In this document: positions 1 to 7,015 of the stretch, in pieces | How positions within the stretch are numbered: the first letter of the stretch is position 1 | How the letters are laid out: each line of letters starts with the position of its first letter | From: Deltaproteobacteria bacterium | GTDB taxonomy: Bacteria > Desulfobacterota > Deferrimicrobia > Deferrimicrobiales > Deferrimicrobiaceae | Assembly (NCBI GenBank): GCA_003513855.1 | Contig: DOTC01000057.1 | Coordinates: forward strand, 3,050-19,910 | Length of the DNA: 16,861 nt | Direction of reading: 5' to 3' | Translations under genes and position numbers: made by a program | The notes under the pieces: model-generated | What the model saw: the letters and a program-made list of their open reading frames with translations, nothing else | What the model was told of the DNA's origin: nothing | Database searches by the model: none

Positions 1-1
1 G

Positions 2-1096
2 GGAGGGGTCCACACGCGGAAGAGCCCCTTCGACGCGTCCTTCGTGGACATGAAGTTCTTCGACGACAGCGGATTGAACCTTCCCGTAGGCGTGGAGCGG
101 AGCATCGAGCTTCTCTTCTTCCGGGAGGATTTCGTGCGCGCGGACACCGAGGAAACGGGGGAGATCTCCTTTCCCGTGGGAGGATTCGACACTTACGTCG
201 ACGGCTTTCTGAAGGCCATCGACGTCAAGCGCGTCAAGGAGAGGGGATTCCACATCGTGCTCGACCACTCCTACGGCTCCTCCGCCCTCCTCTTTCCCCG
301 GATCCTCGGGCGGCTGGGCGTCGAGACGGTCGCCTTGAACGCCAACCTCGACGCGGCGCGGATCACGAAGACGGAGGAGGAGTTCCAACGGGGGCTTGCC
401 CACCTGACGGCCATCTCCCGGTCCCTTTCCGCGGACTTCGGCGTGATGATCGACACCGGCGGGGAGAAGATCTTCCTCATCGACGAGAAGGGGGAGACCA
501 TCCCGGACTGGGTCGCCCTCCAGATGGTCTGCCTCCTCACCTGCAGGCGGAGGAGGTCCGGGAAGGTCGGCGTGCCCGTCACCGCCTCGCGGAACGTGGA
601 GAAGATCGCCGCGCGGTTCGGGATGGAGGTCATCCGGACGAGGACCCTCCCTCGGTCGCTCATGGAGACGGCCGCCCGTAAGGGGGTTTCCTTCGTCGGA
701 GACGACAGCGGGGGGTACGTCTTCCCGGAATTCCAGCCTGCCTTCGACGGCATGTTCGCGATCGTCCGGATCCTCGAGATGCTGGCAGCGGAGGGGCGCA
801 CCCTCTCCGACATGCTGAGGGAGATCCCCCCGACCGTGATGATGAAAAAGAAGATCCCGTGCGCGTGGGAGCGCAAGGGGGCCCTCATGCGAATGCTCTC
901 GGACCATGCAGAAGGGCAGACGAGCCAGTTCATCGACGGGGTGAAGATCTTCCACGGGGAGGACTGGGCGCTCATCTATCCGAGCCAGGACGAGGCGTAT
1001 TTCCACCTTTGCGTGGAAGCCGAGGACCGGAGAGGGGCGGAGGAGATCACCGCCCGCTACGCCGATCTATTCTCTACCTGGACAAAGAAGCTGTGA
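2..1096 (+). CDS. Phosphomannomutase-like C-terminal part of a sugar nucleotidyltransferase/PMM fusion (5' partial)
   Basis: The frame is open from base 2, so the gene runs in from outside the window; the GTG at 44 is probably internal. The 364 visible residues follow the alpha-D-phosphohexomutase fold and end with a domain carrying KGALMRML and IDGVKIF. I associate this style with proteins in which an N-terminal NDP-sugar pyrophosphorylase is fused to a phosphomannomutase (PMM) domain; the pyrophosphorylase half would lie upstream and is not seen. The catalytic-serine loop (TASHNP in active enzymes) is represented by KSPFD, with Ser encoded at 23-25. The metal loop DGDxDR is replaced by DTGGEK (452-469), and the sugar loop reads GDDSGGYVFPEF. 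A normal mutase reaction is therefore doubtful, and a structural or regulatory domain is possible. The last codons overlap the next gene by 4 bases (GTGA). Likely role is in sugar-nucleotide or envelope polysaccharide synthesis; the exact substrate is unknown. Confidence 0.8.
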   Translation, partial: GGVHTRKSPFDASFVDMKFFDDSGLNLPVGVERSIELLFFREDFVRADTEETGEISFPVGGFDTYVDGFLKAIDVKRVKERGFHIVLDHSYGSSALLFPRILGRLGVETVALNANLDAARITKTEEEFQRGLAHLTAISRSLSADFGVMIDTGGEKIFLIDEKGETIPDWVALQMVCLLTCRRRRSGKVGVPVTASRNVEKIAARFGMEVIRTRTLPRSLMETAARKGVSFVGDDSGGYVFPEFQPAFDGMFAIVRILEMLAAEGRTLSDMLREIPPTVMMKKKIPCAWERKGALMRMLSDHAEGQTSQFIDGVKIFHGEDWALIYPSQDEAYFHLCVEAEDRRGAEEITARYADLFSTWTKKL

Positions 1097-1728
1097 CGGG
1101 AAGGGACCCGCTCCGGGTCTACGTGATGGAGGTGGGGCCGCTCGCGGTGAACGCCTACCTCGTGGAGCACACGGCGACCCGCAAGGCGGTCGTGATCGAC
1201 CCCGGCGGCGACGGCGAGGCGATCCTCGACGAGGTCTCCGGCCTGGGTCTCACGGTGGAGAAGATCCTGCTGACCCACGGCCATTTCGACCATGTGGGCG
1301 CCGTGGGTCTCCTCCGGGAGAGAACGGGTGCCCCCGTGCACATCCATCCGGCGGATGTCGACCGGATGACGGGGGCAAGGCGCCAGGGGATGATCTTCGG
1401 CCTGTCCGTTTCCGATCCCCCCGCGCCGGACGTCCTCGTGGAGGAGGGGAACACCGTCCTCTTCGAGGACCAGGAATTTCTCGTGGCGCACACTCCGGGG
1501 CACACCCCGGGGTGTGTATCCTATATCGTGGGGAAGATGGCCTTCGTCGGCGATCTCATTTTCGCGGGTTCCATCGGGAGGACGGACCTCCCCGGGGGAG
1601 ACCACGGGCAGCTGATCGAGTCGGTCCGGACGAAGATCTTCCCCCTTCCCGACGAAACGGTCCTGTTCCCGGGACACGGGCCTGCGACGACGGTCGGGGA
1701 GGAGAAACGGTCGAACCCGTTCTTTTAG
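1093..1728 (+). CDS. MBL-fold metallo-hydrolase, glyoxalase II-like (YcbL type)
   Basis: A 211-residue cytoplasmic metallo-beta-lactamase-fold hydrolase. The signature THGHFDH gives metal ligands His62, His64, Asp66 and His67. Further ligand motifs follow: HTPGHTPG, FVGD, SIGRTDLPGGD and the final FPGHGP. This set is typical of the small hydroxyacylglutathione hydrolase-like (GloB/YcbL) group, which hydrolyses thioesters such as S-lactoylglutathione, although most close homologues have no proven substrate. The GTG at 1093 was chosen because it overlaps the previous stop as GTGA, a junction style repeated in this window, and leaves a short N-terminus before the conserved VGPLAVNAYLV strand. 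ATG 1126 is an alternative start. The frame is open further upstream inside the preceding gene, but that stretch shows no family similarity. coaBC follows 14 bases downstream. Function beyond thiolester-type hydrolase is inference. Confidence 0.88.
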   Translation: MTGRDPLRVYVMEVGPLAVNAYLVEHTATRKAVVIDPGGDGEAILDEVSGLGLTVEKILLTHGHFDHVGAVGLLRERTGAPVHIHPADVDRMTGARRQGMIFGLSVSDPPAPDVLVEEGNTVLFEDQEFLVAHTPGHTPGCVSYIVGKMAFVGDLIFAGSIGRTDLPGGDHGQLIESVRTKIFPLPDETVLFPGHGPATTVGEEKRSNPFF

Positions 1729-1729
1729 C

Positions 1730-1734
1730 GGAGG
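1730..1734 (+). promoter_or_regulatory. Ribosome binding site for coaBC
   Basis: GGAGG sits 8 bases before GTG 1743. It supports that start over longer in-frame extensions reaching back into the MBL-fold gene. Confidence 0.7.
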
Positions 1735-1742
1735 GGAGACGC

Positions 1743-2945
1743 GTGGGCGTTCTGTCGGGAAAAGAGATCGTACTGGGCGTGACGGGGGGGATTGCAGCCT
1801 ACAAGGCGTGCGAGATCGTCCGGGAGCTCAGGACCGAGGGGGCCAACGTCCACGTGATCCTTACCGCCTCGGGAGCCCAGTTCATCACCCCTCTTACCCT
1901 CCAGACGCTCTCCAAGAACCCCGTCGTCATGGATCTGTGGAACCTGATCTCCGAGTCGGAGATCGGGCACATCTCCCTCGCGCAGCGGGCGCACCTTCTC
2001 CTGATCGCCCCGGCCACGGGGAACATCATCGGAAAGATCCGGAGCGGGATCGCGGACGACATGCTGTCGACCGTCGTCATGGCGACGACGGCCCCCGTGG
2101 TGATCGCCCCTTCGATGAACACCCAGATGTACGAGTCGGCGGCGGTCCGGGAAAACATCGACGTCCTCCGGTTCCGCGGGTTCCGGTTCGTGGAGCCCGA
2201 CGAGGGAGAGCTTGCCTGCGGGACGGTGGGCCCGGGGCGTCTCGCGCCGGTCGGCAAGATCGTCGAGATGGCGAGGATCGTCCTTGCGGAGAAGATTCTC
2301 CAGGGAAAGAAGGTCGTGGTGAGCGCGGGCCCCACCGTAGAGAGCATCGACCCTGTCCGTTTTCTCTCAAACCGGGCCTCCGGGAAGATGGGCTTCTCGC
2401 TGGCGCGCGTGGCTCTCCGGTTCGGGGCGGACGTCACGCTCGTGACCGGCCCGACCGCGCTCGAAAATCCCCATTTCATGAAAACCGTCCGCGTGCGCAC
2501 CGCGGAGGAAATGCACAAGGCGGTGGAGCGGGAATCTCCGGACGCGGACGCCGTCGTGATGTGCGCCGCCGTGGCCGACTTCCGTGCCGCGAAGGTGGCA
2601 CCGGCCAAGATCAAGAAGAACGAGGGCGGGTGGAAGCTCGATCTGTATCCCACCGTCGACATTCTCGAGGAGCTCGGAAGGAACAAGGGCCGACGGGTCC
2701 TCGTAGGGTTCGCGGCGGAGACGGGGGACATCGCGCAGAACGCCGTTGCGAAGATGAGGAAGAAGAACCTGGACGCCATCGTGGCCAACGACGTGTCGCG
2801 GACCGACATCGGGTTCGAGTCGGACGACAACGAGGTGCGGATCTTCTTCTCCGACGGCGAGGTCCGGGAACTGCCTCTCGCCACGAAAGAAGGGATCGCG
2901 GTCGGGGTCTGGCTGGCTCTCCACGGAAAACTGTTCGCGAGATGA
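1743..2945 (+). CDS. coaBC: Bifunctional phosphopantothenoylcysteine decarboxylase / phosphopantothenate-cysteine ligase
   Basis: This enzyme makes 4'-phosphopantetheine for coenzyme A. The CoaB half ligates cysteine to 4'-phosphopantothenate using CTP, and the FMN-dependent CoaC half decarboxylates the product. The 400-residue length matches the E. coli enzyme (about 406). CoaC (residues ~5-180) shows TGGIAAYKA, catalytic His76 in SEIGHIS, the APSMN motif with Asn126, and Cys159 in the substrate-clamp motif GELACG. These align one residue beyond the E. coli catalytic His75, Asn125 and Cys158. CoaB (residues ~190-400) shows SAGPTVESIDPVRFLSN, RASGKMG, AAVADFR and the KIKK lysines. The GTG start has a good RBS. 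The gene overlaps the next by ATGA at 2942-2945. APSMN in place of the usual APAMN is a minor variation. All key residues are present, so it should be active. Confidence 0.97.
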   Translation: MGVLSGKEIVLGVTGGIAAYKACEIVRELRTEGANVHVILTASGAQFITPLTLQTLSKNPVVMDLWNLISESEIGHISLAQRAHLLLIAPATGNIIGKIRSGIADDMLSTVVMATTAPVVIAPSMNTQMYESAAVRENIDVLRFRGFRFVEPDEGELACGTVGPGRLAPVGKIVEMARIVLAEKILQGKKVVVSAGPTVESIDPVRFLSNRASGKMGFSLARVALRFGADVTLVTGPTALENPHFMKTVRVRTAEEMHKAVERESPDADAVVMCAAVADFRAAKVAPAKIKKNEGGWKLDLYPTVDILEELGRNKGRRVLVGFAAETGDIAQNAVAKMRKKNLDAIVANDVSRTDIGFESDDNEVRIFFSDGEVRELPLATKEGIAVGVWLALHGKLFAR

Positions 2946-3619
2946 CGAAGCGACTCACGCGGAACATGGTTGCTTCCTACCTGCGGGAGATCGGGATCGA
3001 TTATCTGCCGGTCCCGCCCCGCGGCGGGGGGAAAATCCGGGCCGCGGAGACGCCGGCCCGGGGAGGCGGGGAGACTCTCGAGGAGATCCGGGAGGAAGCC
3101 CTTTCCTGCCGCCGGTGTCCCCTCTGCAAGGGGCGGCGAACCGTCGTCTTCGGCGTCGGCAACCCCCGGGCGAGGCTTCTGTTCGTGGGGGAAGGGCCGG
3201 GGGAGGAGGAGGACCGGCAGGGAGAGCCGTTTGTCGGGGCTGCGGGAAGACGTCTTACCCAATGGATCCAGCGCATCGGTCTGTCCCGCGGGGACGTCTA
3301 CATCGCGAACATCGTCAAGTGCCGCCCCCCGGGCAACCGGGCCCCCCTCCCGGAAGAGGCGGCCGCCTGCCTGCCCATCCTGCGCCGGCAGATCCGCGTT
3401 ATCCGGCCCGCGGTCATCTGCACTCTCGGTGCTGTGGCGCTCAACTTTCTTCTCGGCAACAACGACCGGATCACGCGGGCACGGGGGCAATGGCGCGACC
3501 TGGACGGCATCCCCGTCCTTCCCACGTACCACCCGGCCTACATCCTGCGCAACGCCACGAGGGAACACGAGGTGCTGGCCGATTTCGATCTCCTCGCGGA
3601 GCGCCTCCGATCGGGGTGA
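2942..3619 (+). CDS. Uracil-DNA glycosylase, family 4 (4Fe-4S type)
   Basis: It removes uracil from DNA to start base-excision repair of deaminated cytosine. The 225-residue protein has the family 4 active-site motif GEGPGEEED (residues 83-91) followed by GEPFVGAAG, and the C-terminal HPAY motif with His197. Four cysteines fit the iron-sulfur cluster: C56-x2-C59 and C127-x15-C143, the same spacing I recall for the Thermus enzyme. An N-terminal extension of about 50 basic, proline- and glycine-rich residues precedes the core, as is common in deltaproteobacterial members. The ATG at 2942 overlaps the coaBC stop (ATGA), so translation is probably coupled. The rlmI-like ATG lies one base past the stop. 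Family assignment is firm. Which uracil glycosylases the genome encodes elsewhere cannot be seen here. Confidence 0.94.
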   Translation: MTKRLTRNMVASYLREIGIDYLPVPPRGGGKIRAAETPARGGGETLEEIREEALSCRRCPLCKGRRTVVFGVGNPRARLLFVGEGPGEEEDRQGEPFVGAAGRRLTQWIQRIGLSRGDVYIANIVKCRPPGNRAPLPEEAAACLPILRRQIRVIRPAVICTLGAVALNFLLGNNDRITRARGQWRDLDGIPVLPTYHPAYILRNATREHEVLADFDLLAERLRSG

Positions 3620-3620
3620 G

Positions 3621-4814
3621 ATGGGCGATCCTCTTCCCGCGGTAAGGGTCAGCCGGAGAGGGGAGGAACGACTCCGCTCCGGACACCTCTGGGTCTTCGG
3701 CGATGACCTTCGGGAGGTCCCGCCGGGCCTGCCGCCCGGACAGTGGGTCTCCGTGACCTCGCGCTCGGGGGAGTTCCTGGGCACGGCCACCTGCAACCTC
3801 TCGAGCAGGCTCGCGCTCCGGCTCGTTTCGCGCAGCACGGCCGCCCCCTCGAAGGCGTTCCTCGCGGAGGGGATCCGACGGGCTCTCCTTCGGCGGGACG
3901 AGGCGGGACTGGGGAGCCTGGAAGCCCTGCGCCTCGTGTATTCCGAGGGAGACTTCCTCCCCGGTCTCGTCGTCGACCGCTTCGGGGCCGTCCTCTCCGT
4001 GCAGATCCAGACGGCCGGGATGGAGATCCTCCGGCAGGAGATCGTGTCGGCTCTCGACGAGGCGCTTTCCCCGCGCCTTCTCTATGAGCGGTCCGAGGGC
4101 GGCCCCCGAAGGCTCGAGGGACTGCCGGAGAGAAAAGGGATGCTTGCGGGGTCCGGGCCTCCGCAGGAGACGGTCACTTTGGACGGATGCCGCTTCCTCG
4201 TGGATGTCGAGGGGGGCCCGAAGACCGGGTTCTTCCTGGACCAGAGGGAGAACCGGAAGATCGTCCGCGGACTCGCGGGGGGGAGGTCGGTGCTCGACGG
4301 GTTCTGCTCGACCGGAGCGTTCGGGGTGTATGCGCTGGCGGGGGGCGCGTCGAGCGTTCTCGCGGTCGACATCTCCGGGGAGGCGGTGGCCGCGGCATCC
4401 GGCAACGCCGCCCGGAACGGCCTCGGGAGCCGTTGGGAGGGCAGGGAAGGAAATCTCTTCTCCGTGCTGCGGGAGCTGGCGGAGCGCGGACGCAGGTTCG
4501 ACCTGGTCATCCTCGACCCCCCCTCCTTCGCCAAATCGCGGGAGGGGAGGGAGGGGGCGCTCCGGGGATACCGGGACATCAACCGGCTCGGCTTCTCCCT
4601 CCTCACTCCGGGCGGGGTCCTCGCCACCTCATCTTGCACGCAACTGATCGATGTGGCCAAATGGAATGAGGCGCTCCGGGACGCGGCCGCCGATGCCCGG
4701 GTGGACGTGCACGTTCTGGCCAGAGGGGGGCAGTCCCCCGACCACCCGGTCCTTCTCGGGGTGCCGGAAACCGAATATCTGAAGTTTGCCGTGTTGCGCA
4801 CGAGGGGAACGTGA
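3621..4814 (+). CDS. rlmI: Class I SAM-dependent 23S rRNA m5C methyltransferase, RlmI family
   Basis: At 397 residues it matches E. coli RlmI (396), which methylates C1962 of 23S rRNA at carbon 5. An N-terminal PUA RNA-binding domain (residues ~7-80, beginning VSRRGEERLRSGHLWVF) is followed by a central domain and a Rossmann methyltransferase core. The core shows GFFLDQRENR, motif I VLDGFCSTGAFG (residues 224-235, SAM binding), motif IV DPPSFAKS (from Asp299), and the cysteine motif SSCTQ (Cys339, the likely base-attacking cysteine). The protein ends in PETEYLKFAVLR, typical of the family. The ATG follows the glycosylase stop by one base, and the gene overlaps nfeD as GTGA (4811-4814). The exact target base is assumed from E. 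coli; the family (COG1092) is clear. Confidence 0.92.
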   Translation: MGDPLPAVRVSRRGEERLRSGHLWVFGDDLREVPPGLPPGQWVSVTSRSGEFLGTATCNLSSRLALRLVSRSTAAPSKAFLAEGIRRALLRRDEAGLGSLEALRLVYSEGDFLPGLVVDRFGAVLSVQIQTAGMEILRQEIVSALDEALSPRLLYERSEGGPRRLEGLPERKGMLAGSGPPQETVTLDGCRFLVDVEGGPKTGFFLDQRENRKIVRGLAGGRSVLDGFCSTGAFGVYALAGGASSVLAVDISGEAVAAASGNAARNGLGSRWEGREGNLFSVLRELAERGRRFDLVILDPPSFAKSREGREGALRGYRDINRLGFSLLTPGGVLATSSCTQLIDVAKWNEALRDAAADARVDVHVLARGGQSPDHPVLLGVPETEYLKFAVLRTRGT

Positions 4815-6178
4815 GCCCGTTTGGTACCGCAACGAGATCCCCGGGCGGCTGCGCCGTCTCTTCCGGAAGGCGGCGATGCTTCCTGCGGTCGCTTTCTTTG
4901 CTTCTGCTGCTTGCCGTGACTTGGGGCGCAGGAGGATCGCTGGCCGACGACCCCGGGCCGGTGATCGTGGCGACGATCGCCTCGTCCATCAACCCCGTCA
5001 CCGCCGATTTCCTGTCTTCCGTCATCGAGCGTGCCGAGAAGGAAACAGCGACGCTTCTCGTCGTGGAGCTGGACACCCCCGGGGGTCTCGACACCGCCAT
5101 GCGCCAGATGGTCCAGGAGATCATCCGGACTCCGGTCCCGGTTGCGGTGTACGTGTCTCCCTCCGGCGCCCGGGCCGCTTCCGCGGGGGTCCTGATCACG
5201 CTGGCGGCGGACATCGCCGCCATGGCGCCCGGGACCAACATCGGGGCGGCGCACCCCGTCGGAATGGGGGGCGGGGGCATGGACAACACGATGGCGAAAA
5301 AGGTGGAGAACGACGCCGCCGCCTACGCGCGGTCCCTCGCGGAAAAGAAGGGACGGAACGGAGAGTGGGCCGAAATGGCGGTCCGCGAGAGCGCCTCTCT
5401 CACGGAAACGGATGCCAAAAAGAAGAATGTGATCGATCTCATCGCTCCGTCGCTGTCCGCCCTGCTGACGGCCGTCGACGGACGGGTCATCGAGAAGAAC
5501 GGGAAAACGATCACCCTTCGGACGAAGGACGCTTCGGTCACCCGCATCCCGATGGGCCTGCGGCACCGCGTGCTTTCGGCGCTGGCGGATCCCAACATCG
5601 CCTATATCCTGATGATGATCGGCATCTACGGGATCTTCTTCGAACTGTCCAACCCGGGGGCGGTCTTCCCGGGCGTCGTGGGCGGCATCGCCCTGATCCT
5701 CGGATTTTACTCCCTGCAGACGCTCTCGGCCAGTTACGCGGGGTTCCTTCTCATCGCGCTCGCGCTGATCCTGTTCATTCTCGAGATCAAGATCGCCTCC
5801 CATGGAGCCCTGACCATCGGGGGAATCATCTCCCTCGTGCTCGGAAGTCTCATGCTGTTCCGGTCCTCGGTGGACCCGTACCTTCGCATCTCCTGGGGGG
5901 TCATTCTCGCGATGGTCGGCATCTCCGCGGCGTTCTTCGGGACTGTCGTCACCCTCGCGGTGCGCAGCCAGCTGCGCAAACCCGAGACGGGGCCGGAGGG
6001 GCTGATCGGGGAGACCGGGGAGGCCATGGGGGACTTCACGGGGAAGGGAAAGGTATTCGTCGTCGGGGAGCTGTGGGATGCGGAGTGTCCCTTTCCCCTC
6101 CGGAAGGGCGACAAGGTGACGGTCGTGCAGCGAAAGGAAATGACGCTGGTCGTGAAGCCGCAGGAGATGTCCCGCTGA
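4811..6178 (+). CDS. NfeD-family membrane-bound serine protease (ClpP-like)
   Basis: A 455-residue inner-membrane protease. After a basic stretch and hydrophobic signal (residues ~20-45, RSLSLLLLLAVTWGAGGSLA), a ClpP-class protease domain starts at PVIVATIASSINPVTADFL. DTPGGL provides the oxyanion loop. The likely nucleophile is Ser124 in AASAG, and the likely general base is Lys164 in AKKVEND, by analogy with the Ser-Lys dyad of the archaeal protease PH1510. Four or more membrane segments occupy residues ~262-390. A soluble beta-rich OB-fold (NfeD domain) ends the protein (GLIGETGEAM to LVVKP). This is the long, protease-bearing form. It is paired with a slipin 36 bases downstream, the classic nfeD-stomatin arrangement; in Pyrococcus the protease cuts the stomatin tail. 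GTG 4811 was chosen because it overlaps the rlmI-like stop and keeps the signal sequence. Confidence 0.93.
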   Translation: MSPFGTATRSPGGCAVSSGRRRCFLRSLSLLLLLAVTWGAGGSLADDPGPVIVATIASSINPVTADFLSSVIERAEKETATLLVVELDTPGGLDTAMRQMVQEIIRTPVPVAVYVSPSGARAASAGVLITLAADIAAMAPGTNIGAAHPVGMGGGGMDNTMAKKVENDAAAYARSLAEKKGRNGEWAEMAVRESASLTETDAKKKNVIDLIAPSLSALLTAVDGRVIEKNGKTITLRTKDASVTRIPMGLRHRVLSALADPNIAYILMMIGIYGIFFELSNPGAVFPGVVGGIALILGFYSLQTLSASYAGFLLIALALILFILEIKIASHGALTIGGIISLVLGSLMLFRSSVDPYLRISWGVILAMVGISAAFFGTVVTLAVRSQLRKPETGPEGLIGETGEAMGDFTGKGKVFVVGELWDAECPFPLRKGDKVTVVQRKEMTLVVKPQEMSR

Positions 6179-6200
6179 ACCCGGCGGCACCATCCTCAGA

Positions 6201-6205
6201 GGAGG
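6201..6205 (+). promoter_or_regulatory. Ribosome binding site for the slipin gene
   Basis: GGAGG lies 9 bases before ATG 6215, in the 36-base nfeD-slipin gap. It shows that this gene initiates independently. The rest of the gap has no visible promoter or terminator. Confidence 0.75.
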
Positions 6206-6214
6206 TAGCGCAGA

Positions 6215-7015
6215 ATGATCCCCTACGTTGCGATTCTGGTCATCGCGGTCCTGTTCCTGTACAGCGCGATCAAGATCCTGAACGAGTACGAGCGGGGCGT
6301 GATCTTCCGGCTGGGACGGGTGATCGGTGCAAAGGGACCCGGGCTGATCATCCTCATCCCCATGATCGACAAGATGGTCAGGGTGGATCTTCGGGTCGTG
6401 GCGATGGACGTCCCGCCCCAGGACGTGATCACGCGGGACAACGTCTCCGTCAAGGTGAACGCCGTCCTCTACTTCCGCGTGCTCGACCCCAACCGGGCGA
6501 TCATCAGCGTCGAGAACTACCTGTACGCCACCTCGCAGCTCGCGCAGACGACGCTCCGGTCGGTGTGCGGGCAGGCCGAGCTTGACGACCTTCTCGCCGA
6601 GCGGGAGAAGATCAATACGCACATCCAGGAGATCCTCGACAAGGACACGGATCCGTGGGGCATCAAGGTGGCGAAGGTGGAGATCAAGCACATCGACCTT
6701 CCGCAGGAGATGCAGCGCGCCATGGCCAAACAGGCAGAGGCGGAGCGGGAGCGACGCGCCAAGATCATCGGGGCGGAAGCGGAGTTCCAGGCGGCGCAGA
6801 AATTGACCGATGCGGCCCAGATCATCGGCGAGCAGCCGATCGCGCTTCAGCTGCGGTACCTCCAGACGTTGCGGGAAGTGGCGACGGAGCACAACTCCAC
6901 GACCCTCTTCCCGATCCCGATCGATCTGTTCAAGCCCTTCCTGAAGCTGGCGGATGCCGCCGACAGGGCGGCCGCACCCGACAGGGCCCAGAAGAAAGAG
7001 GAGGGCGGGGCATAA
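6215..7015 (+). CDS. Slipin (stomatin/prohibitin-like SPFH-domain membrane protein)
   Basis: A 266-residue SPFH protein. Residues ~2-20 form one membrane anchor. The SPFH domain follows: [46 protein letters not shown], then [12 protein letters not shown] and [19 protein letters not shown], all strongly slipin-like. A charged, alanine- and glutamate-rich coiled-coil region (about 170-205) should drive oligomerisation. The C-terminal hydrophobic stretch [15 protein letters not shown] corresponds to the region cut by the partner NfeD protease in Pyrococcus stomatin. Slipins build membrane microdomain scaffolds; the bacterial client is unknown. The acidic and lysine-rich tail (QKKEEGGA) also encodes the RBS of the next gene. 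The TAA stop at 7013-7015 is part of ATAA, the apparent start junction of the SpoIID-like gene. Confidence 0.94.
   Translation: MIPYVAILVIAVLFLYSAIKILNEYERGVIFRLGRVIGAKGPGLIILIPMIDKMVRVDLRVVAMDVPPQDVITRDNVSVKVNAVLYFRVLDPNRAIISVENYLYATSQLAQTTLRSVCGQAELDDLLAEREKINTHIQEILDKDTDPWGIKVAKVEIKHIDLPQEMQRAMAKQAEAERERRAKIIGAEAEFQAAQKLTDAAQIIGEQPIALQLRYLQTLREVATEHNSTTLFPIPIDLFKPFLKLADAADRAAAPDRAQKKEEGGA
7000..7004 (+). promoter_or_regulatory. Ribosome binding site that locates the SpoIID-like start
   Basis: GGAGG lies inside the last codons of the slipin gene, 7 bases before ATA 7012. No ATG, GTG, TTG or CTG occurs in the correct frame nearby. This site therefore points to ATA (or a misread ATG) as the initiation codon. 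Confidence 0.6.

Noticed and set aside
859..1092. N-terminal extension of the MBL-fold hydrolase back to 859
   Set aside because: The extension overlaps the upstream gene and has no family similarity; GTG 1093 gives the normal length.
44..1096. GTG 44 as the true start of a complete 350-residue gene
   Set aside because: The frame stays open to base 2, and the residues before GTG 44 (GGVHTRKSPFDASF) align with the catalytic-serine loop of the phosphohexomutase family, so the gene is truncated by the window edge.
1501..1516. Perfect 16-bp palindrome CACACCCCGGGGTGTG
   Set aside because: It encodes the conserved HTPG metal-site block of the MBL-fold hydrolase and lies mid-gene; protein constraint plus GC-rich codons explain it.
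6655..7011. SpoIID-like protein starting far upstream inside the slipin gene
   Set aside because: It would add about 119 low-complexity residues ahead of the signal peptide and bury the lipoprotein signal.
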